A DNA stretch of 64,000 nt from Candidatus Onthoplasma faecipullorum (GTDB lineage Bacteria; Bacillota; Clostridia; Christensenellales; UBA1242): contig DWVI01000009.1 of NCBI GenBank assembly GCA_019120295.1, forward strand, positions 44,161 through 108,160, read 5' to 3'. Below, one piece after another: positions 19,277 through 27,094 of this stretch. The notes under the pieces are model-generated. The model saw only the letters and a program-made list of their open reading frames with translations, was not told the DNA's origin and ran no database searches. How positions within the stretch are numbered: position 1 is the first letter of the stretch; every line of letters starts with the position of its first letter. The position numbers and the translations under genes were made by a program.

Positions 19277-22200
19277 ATGAAAACAAAAAAACAAAGAATT
19301 ATTAAAAACACATTTAGTTACCTACTTGCATTTACGCTTTTTATTTGTGCAAACTTTGGTTTGATAAGCGTTTTAATGCCTGATTATGTGAGTTACGCAG
19401 CAAATACTACAAACCCTAACGAGATAACAATAAGCAATTCAAATTTTGATAGCAACACAAGCAATAACTATCCTTTCTCACCAGATAATTTCACCCCTTC
19501 ACTAGATGAAGACAATGCTGGTGTTGAAGCAGGTGTTATCAATCTGGAAGCGGACGATTATAAGGATATTTACACTCAAAATCCAATGTCGGACGACCCA
19601 TACGTTTTAATGATTAAAAGCGAAAATGCTGGCAGTGATTTTAGTTACACAACCGATGAAGCGGTTACGCTTAACAAATCATCTAACTACATGTTCACTG
19701 TTGACGTTTACACTGATAACAACAACGGCATCGTAAATCTTTATTTAATGCAAGACGATATTATATACACATCAATGACTGATTTATCTTCACAAAATGG
19801 TTGGACAACTTATCATTTCTTTATTTCAACCAATGATGTGGACGATTTTAGTTTAAATTTAAGATTAAATGCAAAAAATGTTGGTGTTGCATTATTTGAT
19901 AACATTTCATGTTTTGAACTTAATGATAGCGAACTTGCTACACGCATGAAAATTGACGCTTCGCTCTACAATTATGTGGACGAATCAGAAAAATATGAAA
20001 CCTCAACAATCGATTTATCTCAAAATGGAGTGTTCTCAAACTTCTCTTCTGGTAATGGGCAAATTGCTGATGGTACTGCACAAGACGCCATTGCATTTGA
20101 CGGTAGCGTAAATCGTGCGTTTAAAATTAAAAATGAAACAGCAACTTATTCTAAATACGAAACAGCAGACGATTTTATAACTATTGAACAAAACAAAATT
20201 TATAAAATCACACTAATGGTTAAAACTAGAAATCTATCAGGAAATGCTAATCTTCAACTAGTTGAAACCAATTTAGAAGAAGGTGTTGAAGGCAACGACC
20301 TTACTACAATTAGCATTACATCTAACACTTCTTCAACATTATATAATGATTATCAAGAATATTCATTCTATATATTCGGTTACGCTGATAGGGACACAAC
20401 ATATAAACTCATTGTTGGCCTTGGTGATGCGGACGACGAAACAATGACATCTGGTGAATTATATCTAACAACCGCTAAGATTTCAAATGTTACCTACTCT
20501 ATATTTAATGATGTTTCAACCGGTTCAGGCAATGAAAAATTAAATTTGAATGCTCTTACCACATCAAGCACAGATATTTACCTAACCAATGGTCAATTCT
20601 TCCAATTTGAAACGACCGACCTTGAAAACCCTTACCCTGCAACACCTTCTTCTTGGACTGTTACAGCAGGCACTGGTGAACAAAAGTATGGTGTAGTTAA
20701 CACATCAATTGACGAATGGAACGAATTTAGTTCAAAAAATCAATTATCTAACCTATCTAACCCAAACCCAAATAATGAAAATAATAATGTGCTAATGATG
20801 TACAATGCTGGAAATGACACATTATCTTACACAAGCGCTACAACAAGTTCAGCATTGTCTGCAAAAACTTATCATAGATTTAGCGTGCGTGTTCAAACTC
20901 AAAACGCACCTGCAACAATCTCACTTGTTACAACAAATGATAGTTCAGAAGTAACCTTATCTTCAATTACTGTTGACACTAATTACACATGGCAAACTGT
21001 TGAATTGTATTTATACACTGGTTTCTCAGAAATTACTCCGGCTTTGAAAATTACACTTGATAGTGACGCGTGGGCATATTGTTATGTTGACGATGCAACG
21101 TTTGATTACTTCGGTCAACCAACTGCTGATGAATTCAGCGAATTGACTAATTCAAACACTCGCGTTGTTACTGATTTAACTGATTTACTCGCTTCAAATT
21201 CAACTTCTAACTGGGCAAATGCTAATTTTATTAGTACGTCAAATGATGGAAATGTTCGTTATGGAATATCAAACCTTAACAATTCAAATTTAAGGCAAGA
21301 AGTGGTTCAAAACGAACAAGATTATGTTAGATTTATTTCCCTTGATAGTGAAAATAAAAACGTGTTTGGAATACGCGCGTATGAAGACACTAATTTCACA
21401 GCCGCTACCCTTGTTGGCTACAAATTGACTGGTGGAAGTTATTATAGGCTATCTGTTTCTGTGTTCACAAAAAATCTTCAAATTTTAAATGAAGAAAACA
21501 TGCCAGAAGCAGATGAAAATGGAAATATTCATTTTGGTGCTGGTCTATCACTCACTGGTTTTGATAATAGTTTCACAAACATAGTTTCAGACGGTGATTG
21601 GACAACTTACACCTTCTATATCAACCCAACGGACGATACAACAACCTATCTTCAATTTTCACTTGGTAGTGCTTTAACTCCTGTTACAGGTGATGTGTTC
21701 TTCGGCGGAATTGAATTTGTGGACGAAGGCATTGACACAGTGTTTGATAGTGTTGTTGAAGATGGTCACACCTTAAAATTACAAACCACCACTGAAACAA
21801 CTGACGAAGAAGAAAGTGACACATCGGAAGATGCAAACAACAACGGTTCGGTTAACTGGTTATATATCCTTCCAAGTTTGGTGTTTGCCTTAGCGATTGT
21901 TATTGCAGTTGTTGGAATACTTGTTCGCAAAGTTAAATGGAAAAAGCCAACTAGAAAATCTAAAACTGAATATGATAGAAATCGCACAGTTTCAAAACAA
22001 ATTTATGAAAGAAAAGCCACAACCATTCGTGAAGAAAAGTTAAATGAATTAAATAAAGAATTATTTACTCTAACCGAAGAGCGCACAAAATATGAAGAAA
22101 ATTATAAGCGCGATATAAATAAACTCAGAGATATGAAAATTAAGCGCGCTAGTCAATCTGAAATCAATAAACTTAATAAAGATATGAAAAAAGACCAAAA

Positions 22201-22423
22201 ACTTGCTGCAAATTTGGGCGTTTCAATTAGTAGAATTGAATCTGAAATTGAATTTGTTAAGTCTGATGGTTACATCAAGTCTTTAATTAGAAAACTTGAA
22301 AGAGAAAGCATTGTGCAACAAAATCAACCAGAAGTTGAAAACGCAGAAGAAAAAGTAGTAACCACAAAAACTAGCAAAGCAAATAAGTCAAAATCTAAAA
22401 AAGTAGATAATGATAATAACTAA
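19277..22423 (+). CDS. Membrane-anchored surface protein with repeated jelly-roll (CBM-like) modules
   Basis: The ORF track begins at a TTG (19262) that is itself inside the ribosome site TTGGAGTT; the ATG at 19277 is the proper start, giving 1,048 aa. Residues about 1-42 are a signal peptide ending DYVSYAA. The ectodomain holds roughly four related modules, each with a segment like NKIYKITLMVKTRN, KTYHRFSVRVQTQN or GSYYRLSVSVFTKN followed by a beta-rich half. This pattern is seen in carbohydrate-binding jelly rolls. A transmembrane helix (WLYILPSLVFALAIVIAVVG) near residue 870 is followed by a basic, coiled-coil cytoplasmic region of about 150 aa and a Lys/Ser-rich tail. No LPXTG motif. A role in glycan binding is inferred. 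Confidence 0.8.
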   Translation: MKTKKQRIIKNTFSYLLAFTLFICANFGLISVLMPDYVSYAANTTNPNEITISNSNFDSNTSNNYPFSPDNFTPSLDEDNAGVEAGVINLEADDYKDIYTQNPMSDDPYVLMIKSENAGSDFSYTTDEAVTLNKSSNYMFTVDVYTDNNNGIVNLYLMQDDIIYTSMTDLSSQNGWTTYHFFISTNDVDDFSLNLRLNAKNVGVALFDNISCFELNDSELATRMKIDASLYNYVDESEKYETSTIDLSQNGVFSNFSSGNGQIADGTAQDAIAFDGSVNRAFKIKNETATYSKYETADDFITIEQNKIYKITLMVKTRNLSGNANLQLVETNLEEGVEGNDLTTISITSNTSSTLYNDYQEYSFYIFGYADRDTTYKLIVGLGDADDETMTSGELYLTTAKISNVTYSIFNDVSTGSGNEKLNLNALTTSSTDIYLTNGQFFQFETTDLENPYPATPSSWTVTAGTGEQKYGVVNTSIDEWNEFSSKNQLSNLSNPNPNNENNNVLMMYNAGNDTLSYTSATTSSALSAKTYHRFSVRVQTQNAPATISLVTTNDSSEVTLSSITVDTNYTWQTVELYLYTGFSEITPALKITLDSDAWAYCYVDDATFDYFGQPTADEFSELTNSNTRVVTDLTDLLASNSTSNWANANFISTSNDGNVRYGISNLNNSNLRQEVVQNEQDYVRFISLDSENKNVFGIRAYEDTNFTAATLVGYKLTGGSYYRLSVSVFTKNLQILNEENMPEADENGNIHFGAGLSLTGFDNSFTNIVSDGDWTTYTFYINPTDDTTTYLQFSLGSALTPVTGDVFFGGIEFVDEGIDTVFDSVVEDGHTLKLQTTTETTDEEESDTSEDANNNGSVNWLYILPSLVFALAIVIAVVGILVRKVKWKKPTRKSKTEYDRNRTVSKQIYERKATTIREEKLNELNKELFTLTEERTKYEENYKRDINKLRDMKIKRASQSEINKLNKDMKKDQKLAANLGVSISRIESEIEFVKSDGYIKSLIRKLERESIVQQNQPEVENAEEKVVTTKTSKANKSKSKKVDNDNN

Positions 22424-22427
22424 AAAT

Positions 22428-22457
22428 AAAAGCCACCTATTATGGTGGTTTTTTTAT
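22428..22457 (+). terminator. Terminator of surface gene
   Basis: CCACC-TATTAT-GGTGG stem with flanking A/T pairs, then TTTTTTT; 5 nt after the stop. Confidence 0.9.
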
Positions 22458-22511
22458 AAATATTCTTTTATTTGAATGATTTTTATTAATAACATAAATA
22501 TTTAATTATGT

Positions 22512-22823
22512 TTAATTATCTTTATTGTAAATTTTTAAAATTTTACCTATAAATAGTGGTGTTTTATCTAAATCGTTGTCTGATATAATTTTTTCAGCTG
22601 GAACATTATATAGTTTAGATATTTTTTCAATATTTTCAGTTGGTTTAACAATGTGAGTTGTGTAATCATTGATTTTAACATACACCCATTCACCTTTATG
22701 GAATTTTACATTTTTATCATTTCTAACAACATTTTCTTTATCTGTGTTAAATTTTTGATAAAAGTTTTTTTCATTTTCGTCTTCAACCCTATAAAAAAAT
22801 GATGGTGAGATTTCAATTTTCAT
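22512..22823 (-). CDS. Small LysM-domain protein
   Basis: 103 aa. The C-terminal half, THIVKPTENIEKISKLYNVP ... PLFIGKILKIY, matches the LysM fold (about residues 55-100), a peptidoglycan/chitin-binding module. The N-terminal half has a short beta-rich segment (FHKGEWVYVKIND). There is no signal peptide, so it is either cytoplasmic, for example a spore-coat type LysM protein, or exported by another route. No strong Shine-Dalgarno is seen: TATATATTAGT directly precedes the ATG. Transcribed alone, divergent from the flippase gene. Confidence 0.7.
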   Translation of the reverse strand: MKIEISPSFFYRVEDENEKNFYQKFNTDKENVVRNDKNVKFHKGEWVYVKINDYTTHIVKPTENIEKISKLYNVPAEKIISDNDLDKTPLFIGKILKIYNKDN

Positions 22824-22966
22824 ACTAATATATATGTTTTTTTGTTTTAATTTGTTTTTTATTGTTTTATTTTAATCGTATTAAATTTTGGTTAAATCCA
22901 TACACTCATAAAATCAATTTTAGCATATAAACGACAAAAATTTTATATATTAGGTTAGGACAAGTT

Positions 22967-24484
22967 ATGAAATCATTATTTAAAGCGGTTGCGATTGTTA
23001 GTATTTTTTCTATAATAACTAGATTATTAGGTTTCTTTTTTAGAATATTTTTATCACGTAAACTGGGCGCGGAAGGTTTAGGGCTTTTTCAAATGGCAAC
23101 GAGTGTGCTAGGTATTTTCACCACTCTAATTTCAAGTGGGCTTCCGCTTACAACTGCAAAACTCGTTTCAAAATATGAAGTAAACAACGAATTAAAGCGC
23201 CGAAATCAAGTGGTCACTTCTGCTCTTATACTCGCGTTAGGTATTGCCGTTTTAAGTTCGCTTATTATCCTAATTTTAAAGCAAGTTTGGGGAATAATTT
23301 TAACAGATAGTAGAGCGGTTGAACTTCTTATTGTTTTAATTCCGTCAATTATATTTAGCGCAATTTATGCAATATTTCGTGGTGCATTATGGGGTCAAAA
23401 TGACTATTTCAGTTGCGGTTTAACCGAACTTATTGAACAAATTGTGCGCTTTGCTCTCACCTTTATAATGTTATTCACCATTACGGATATGTTTGAAGCA
23501 ACTAGAAACTCAGCAATAGCGTTTAACATAACCTGTTTAATTTCTGCAATTATTACTATGATTATCTATTTTAGGCGTGGAAAATTAAAATTTTCACGTA
23601 CTGAATTTAAACCTGTTTTGAAAAGCGCCATGCCAATTACTGGTGTAAGGCTTGCAAACTCGCTTGTTCAACCGCTCACTACCCTAATAATACCTAATAT
23701 GCTAATAATGATTGGATATTCTGCAAGTGAAGCGGTGGCAAGTTTCGGCGTGATTATGGGCATGACCTTCCCAATGCTATTTGTTCCTATGGCGGTGATT
23801 GGAAGTATTAGTATGGTGCTTATTCCGTCAATTAGTTCGATGTTATCTAAAAATGAATACACTTCAATTCAAAATAACATTACAAAATCGCTAGAAGTGT
23901 CTATATTTATAAGCATGCTATTTATTCCGCTATACTTGTCTGTTGGTGATTTGATTGGAATTGTGTTGTATGATAATCAAATGTCTGGAATATTGCTTCA
24001 ATTATCTGCTGTTTGTGTGTTGCCTATCACTTTGTGTAACCTTACAGGTAGCATTTTAAATGCTTTAAATTTAGAATTAAAATCATTTGTAAATTATTTA
24101 ATTGGTTCGGTTGTGTTGTTTGTGAGTTTAATTGTTTTAACTCCACTCGTTGGTATAAATTCAATTATAATATCGTTCTTCCTATCTATGGCAACAATTA
24201 CACTTTTAAATTTGCGTAAGATTAAAAAGAAATTGCCAAACTTTGAATTTAATCTCGTGCCAATACTTTCAAAATATACTATTGTTACTATTATTTCAAG
24301 TTTAAGTGGGCATTTTATATCAAATATTTTATTACATTTTATAAACAACTTCTTCACTGCCATTATTGCAGGTGGAATAAGCATTGCTATTACACTTGTG
24401 CTTTGCAAAGTGTTTAATCTATACGATTTAACAACATTATTTTCACTTATAAAAAAGAAAAAACAAACAAAACTAAAAAACTAA
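22967..24484 (+). CDS. spoVB: SpoVB/MurJ-type polysaccharide (lipid) flippase
   Basis: 505 aa, about 14 hydrophobic helices, MOP-superfamily member of the MviN/MurJ-SpoVB group. It opens with the typical VSIFSIITRLLGFFFRIFLS and KLGAEGLGLFQMA segment found in stage V sporulation protein B of clostridia. It most likely flips lipid-linked peptidoglycan precursors for the cortex or wall. AGGACA is the ribosome site. A terminator follows directly. The precise choice between spoVB and a vegetative MurJ-like paralogue is not decided by sequence alone. Confidence 0.82.
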   Translation: MKSLFKAVAIVSIFSIITRLLGFFFRIFLSRKLGAEGLGLFQMATSVLGIFTTLISSGLPLTTAKLVSKYEVNNELKRRNQVVTSALILALGIAVLSSLIILILKQVWGIILTDSRAVELLIVLIPSIIFSAIYAIFRGALWGQNDYFSCGLTELIEQIVRFALTFIMLFTITDMFEATRNSAIAFNITCLISAIITMIIYFRRGKLKFSRTEFKPVLKSAMPITGVRLANSLVQPLTTLIIPNMLIMIGYSASEAVASFGVIMGMTFPMLFVPMAVIGSISMVLIPSISSMLSKNEYTSIQNNITKSLEVSIFISMLFIPLYLSVGDLIGIVLYDNQMSGILLQLSAVCVLPITLCNLTGSILNALNLELKSFVNYLIGSVVLFVSLIVLTPLVGINSIIISFFLSMATITLLNLRKIKKKLPNFEFNLVPILSKYTIVTIISSLSGHFISNILLHFINNFFTAIIAGGISIAITLVLCKVFNLYDLTTLFSLIKKKKQTKLKN

Positions 24485-24506
24485 AATTGCTTTTAGTTTT
24501 TTTTAT
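24475..24506 (+). terminator. Terminator of flippase gene
   Basis: AAAAACTAAAA-TTGC-TTTTAGTTTTTTTT; overlaps the gene's last codons. Confidence 0.85.
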
Positions 24507-24553
24507 TTTTTATTTAAAATTTGTTATTTTTAACGCTAACAAAAGATTTTTAA

Positions 24554-25159
24554 TTATTTAGTAACTTTCTTTTGCCAAGATTTTTTATTACATTTTGGGC
24601 ATTTCATATATCTGGTGCGTCCGTAATGCATAGAAAATAAAACCTGTTTATATGTTGGAATATATTTATTATAGCAATGTGCACATTCATAGTAACCTGC
24701 GTCCTTTTCAATGCACAGGCAAAAATGAATTGCAACAACAAACTGAATTAAACCAATGGCGATTAAAACTATTCTAAGCCACGTGGCCATATCTATAAAC
24801 GAAGCGACAAAAATGAGTATCATAAAAGTGATAGACGCCATATAACCAAGTACAGTTTCAACAGTTAATAAAAACTTATAACTTCGTTCTTGCTCTGATG
24901 TAAGTTTGATTAGATTGTCTTCTGCAAGTTGTTTGTATTCATTTGTTGTTAATTTTTTACCTGACAAAAGTTCATTTGCTGAAATATCTAGTTCTTTGCA
25001 AAGCGGAAGCATAAGTGATGTGTCTGGAAAACCATTACCACATTCCCATTTTGAAATTGTCTTTTCGCTAACGTTTAGTTTTTCAGAGAGTTGTAATTGT
25101 GTTAGTTCTTTTGCTTTTCTTTGTTCTTTTATAAATTTTCCAATAATTTGTAAATCCAT
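24554..25159 (-). CDS. XRE-family regulator with two TM helices and C-terminal zinc ribbon
   Basis: 201 aa. Residues 5-60 are a Cro/CI-type helix-turn-helix (LTQLQLSEKLNVSEKTISKW). Then come two hydrophobic segments (about 95-145), and a four-cysteine zinc ribbon CAHC...CPKC (about 160-190). This three-part membrane-tethered layout is common in clostridia; the signal sensed is unknown. It has a GGAGTG ribosome site and an extended -10 TGCTATAAT just upstream. It is divergent from the DUF421 gene, which it might regulate. Confidence 0.85.
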   Translation of the reverse strand: MDLQIIGKFIKEQRKAKELTQLQLSEKLNVSEKTISKWECGNGFPDTSLMLPLCKELDISANELLSGKKLTTNEYKQLAEDNLIKLTSEQERSYKFLLTVETVLGYMASITFMILIFVASFIDMATWLRIVLIAIGLIQFVVAIHFCLCIEKDAGYYECAHCYNKYIPTYKQVLFSMHYGRTRYMKCPKCNKKSWQKKVTK

Positions 25160-25181
25160 TTTTCACTCCTTTCATGCCTTC

Positions 25182-25190
25182 ATTATAGCA
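25182..25190 (-). promoter_or_regulatory. Extended -10 promoter of XRE gene
   Basis: TGCTATAAT on the minus strand about 22 bp upstream of the ATG; no good -35, as expected for TGn-extended promoters. Confidence 0.55.
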
Positions 25191-25407
25191 CAAACCCAAC
25201 GCAAATAACTCCCACTAATCGTAGAGTTTTGGTCATTTTTGTATACTAACTGATTGAAATTTTAATTTTTTAGCTATATTTTTAAAATTATTGCTCTTTT
25301 TAATTATTATTTTTTCATTTTTAAATTTTTTTTAAAATCTATTAAGATTATCTTTTTATGAAAAATGAATTGCGCATATTTTTACTTTTAATGCAAATAA
25401 ATAGAGT

Positions 25408-26121
25408 ATGTTTATTATATTTTTACGCGTTTTAATTATATATATAATCGTTTTGGTGTTCTTGCGCCTTATGGGCAAACGCCAAATCGGTGAAATGCAA
25501 CCATATGAAGTTGTTATAACACTTATAATTGCGGATCTTGCCACAATTCCTATGAGTGACACAAACATACCGCTTATGAATGGAATTTTACCGCTTGCAA
25601 TACTTGTGTTAATTCACTTTTTTATCACTCTGCTCACACGCAAAAGCATTAAAATTAGGCGACTTATGAGTGGTTCACCTGTTGTTGTGATTAGCCCAAA
25701 GGGAATTGAGTATACCGCGTTAAAACAACTAAATATGAATATAGACGATTTATTAGAAGCAATTAGGCAATGCAACTATTATAGTTTTGACCAAGTGTTA
25801 TATGCAATAATTGAAACAAATGGAAAAATGAGTGTTATTCCAGTGAGTTCTAATGCCCCTGCAACGGCGCAAGATGTTAAAGTTAACAACCCACCAGCGC
25901 ACCTTCCACACGTCATTGTAAGTGACGGAAAGTTAATTAAAGACGAAATGAAAGAATTATCTCTAAATAATGAAAAATTTAATCAAATTCTGCAAACTTT
26001 AAAAATTAATTCAATAAAAGATTTAATTATTTTTAGTATGGATAGTAAAGGTAAAGTTTACTATCAATTAAAAGGAGAAAATTATAAAATTATAGATAAC
26101 ATTCAGGAGATATTAAAATGA
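25408..26121 (+). CDS. DUF421 (YetF-type) membrane protein
   Basis: 237 aa with three N-terminal transmembrane helices and a soluble alpha/beta domain. Family signatures FLRLMGKRQIGEMQPYEVVI and SFDQVLYAIIETNGKMSVIP are present. DUF421 proteins are often linked to spore germination or stress in Bacillota, with function unsettled. A stop codon lies two codons upstream so the ATG at 25408 is the earliest start; its ribosome site is weak. Its final codons overlap the next gene (ATGA), so the pair is co-translated. Confidence 0.92.
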   Translation: MFIIFLRVLIIYIIVLVFLRLMGKRQIGEMQPYEVVITLIIADLATIPMSDTNIPLMNGILPLAILVLIHFFITLLTRKSIKIRRLMSGSPVVVISPKGIEYTALKQLNMNIDDLLEAIRQCNYYSFDQVLYAIIETNGKMSVIPVSSNAPATAQDVKVNNPPAHLPHVIVSDGKLIKDEMKELSLNNEKFNQILQTLKINSIKDLIIFSMDSKGKVYYQLKGENYKIIDNIQEILK

Positions 26122-26507
26122 AAATTTGGGTAGCAATGATAACAATTTTGCTTGCCGTTACAGGTATTTGTGTCTATGACGGCATACATACAAAAAATGT
26201 TTTTGAGCACATGCAAAGCGAAAGCAATATAATTTCAACGGCATTAATTGACGGCACTGAAATTACTAACGACGCTTTATCAGAACGCATTCAAAACCTT
26301 ACTGATTATTGGACAGATAATATGGACATGTTATGCCTTTCAATTTCACGAAAAGACATGCAACCAATTAGCGATTATCTTCAATACTTAAACTCAGCAA
26401 TAATAAATGAAAGCCAAGAAGACGCAATCACCTATTCCCTACTTTTAGATTATAATATTCAGGGTTTAACACAATCAACCGGAATAAGTATTTTGAATTT
26501 ATTTTAA
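26118..26507 (+). CDS. DUF4363-type small exported protein
   Basis: 129 aa with an N-terminal hydrophobic segment (WVAMITILLAVTGICVYDG) and a helical remainder including WTDNMDMLCLSISRKDM, the pattern of DUF4363 proteins that regularly follow DUF421 genes in clostridia. It overlaps the DUF421 gene by 4 nt with an AGGAGAT ribosome site inside it. It is probably membrane-bound and acts with the DUF421 protein. Confidence 0.8.
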   Translation: MKIWVAMITILLAVTGICVYDGIHTKNVFEHMQSESNIISTALIDGTEITNDALSERIQNLTDYWTDNMDMLCLSISRKDMQPISDYLQYLNSAIINESQEDAITYSLLLDYNIQGLTQSTGISILNLF

Positions 26508-26526
26508 AGTGAACTAATTATAAAAA

Positions 26527-26555
26527 TAAAAAAATACCTATTAAGGTATTTTTTA
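26527..26555 (+). terminator. Terminator of DUF421-DUF4363 operon
   Basis: AAAAATACC-TATTAA-GGTATTTTTT. Confidence 0.85.
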
Positions 26556-26671
26556 ATTAATTATTTAATAAATTTAGATTTTTATTTAATTATTTATATT
26601 TTTTTTAATAATTTTCGAAATTTTATTTTTAATATTATTTTTTTATTTTATTTTTTGTGTATTTTTTAAAA

Positions 26672-26989
26672 TTATAACATTGCTAAAAACGTGCCTGCAC
26701 ATATAATTATTGCTATAAGCAGACTAAAACCAAGGGTGGATAAATCATAGGTTGTGGTTCTATAAAAAGGGGTTGGTTCGTTTGAGTTATCGTGCACTGA
26801 AATATAGGCTAAAATTTGATTTGTTGCACTATTTACTTTATCTATTTTTTCAGCGTAAGATTTGCCCCTTTTTATTCCTTTTGCGCGCAAAACTTTTATC
26901 AAAACTCTTTGCCTTGATTTAATATCTTCCACGCTTGAATTATATTCCAAATTCATAAAATCAAATAATTTTTTTATTTCTTTTGGCAT
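26672..26989 (-). CDS. Small tail-anchored protein with J-domain-like helical region
   Basis: 105 aa. Residues about 8-65 (FDFMNLEYNSSVEDIKSRQR, then KIDKVNSATNQILAYI) have the spacing of a J-domain helical hairpin, but the HPD tripeptide is absent (AKGIKRG at the turn), so DnaK stimulation is not expected. Residues 83-103 form a single C-terminal transmembrane helix. AAGGGGAC is the ribosome site. The J-like reading is tentative; function unknown. Confidence 0.6.
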   Translation of the reverse strand: MPKEIKKLFDFMNLEYNSSVEDIKSRQRVLIKVLRAKGIKRGKSYAEKIDKVNSATNQILAYISVHDNSNEPTPFYRTTTYDLSTLGFSLLIAIIICAGTFLAML

Positions 26990-27094
26990 TTTGTCCCCTT
27001 ATTTTTAAGAAAATATTATTTTTTTATTTATTTTTTTGATTTTTTAATATTTATTATAAATTTAACATTATTTTTAAAATTATAAAATTATTTT

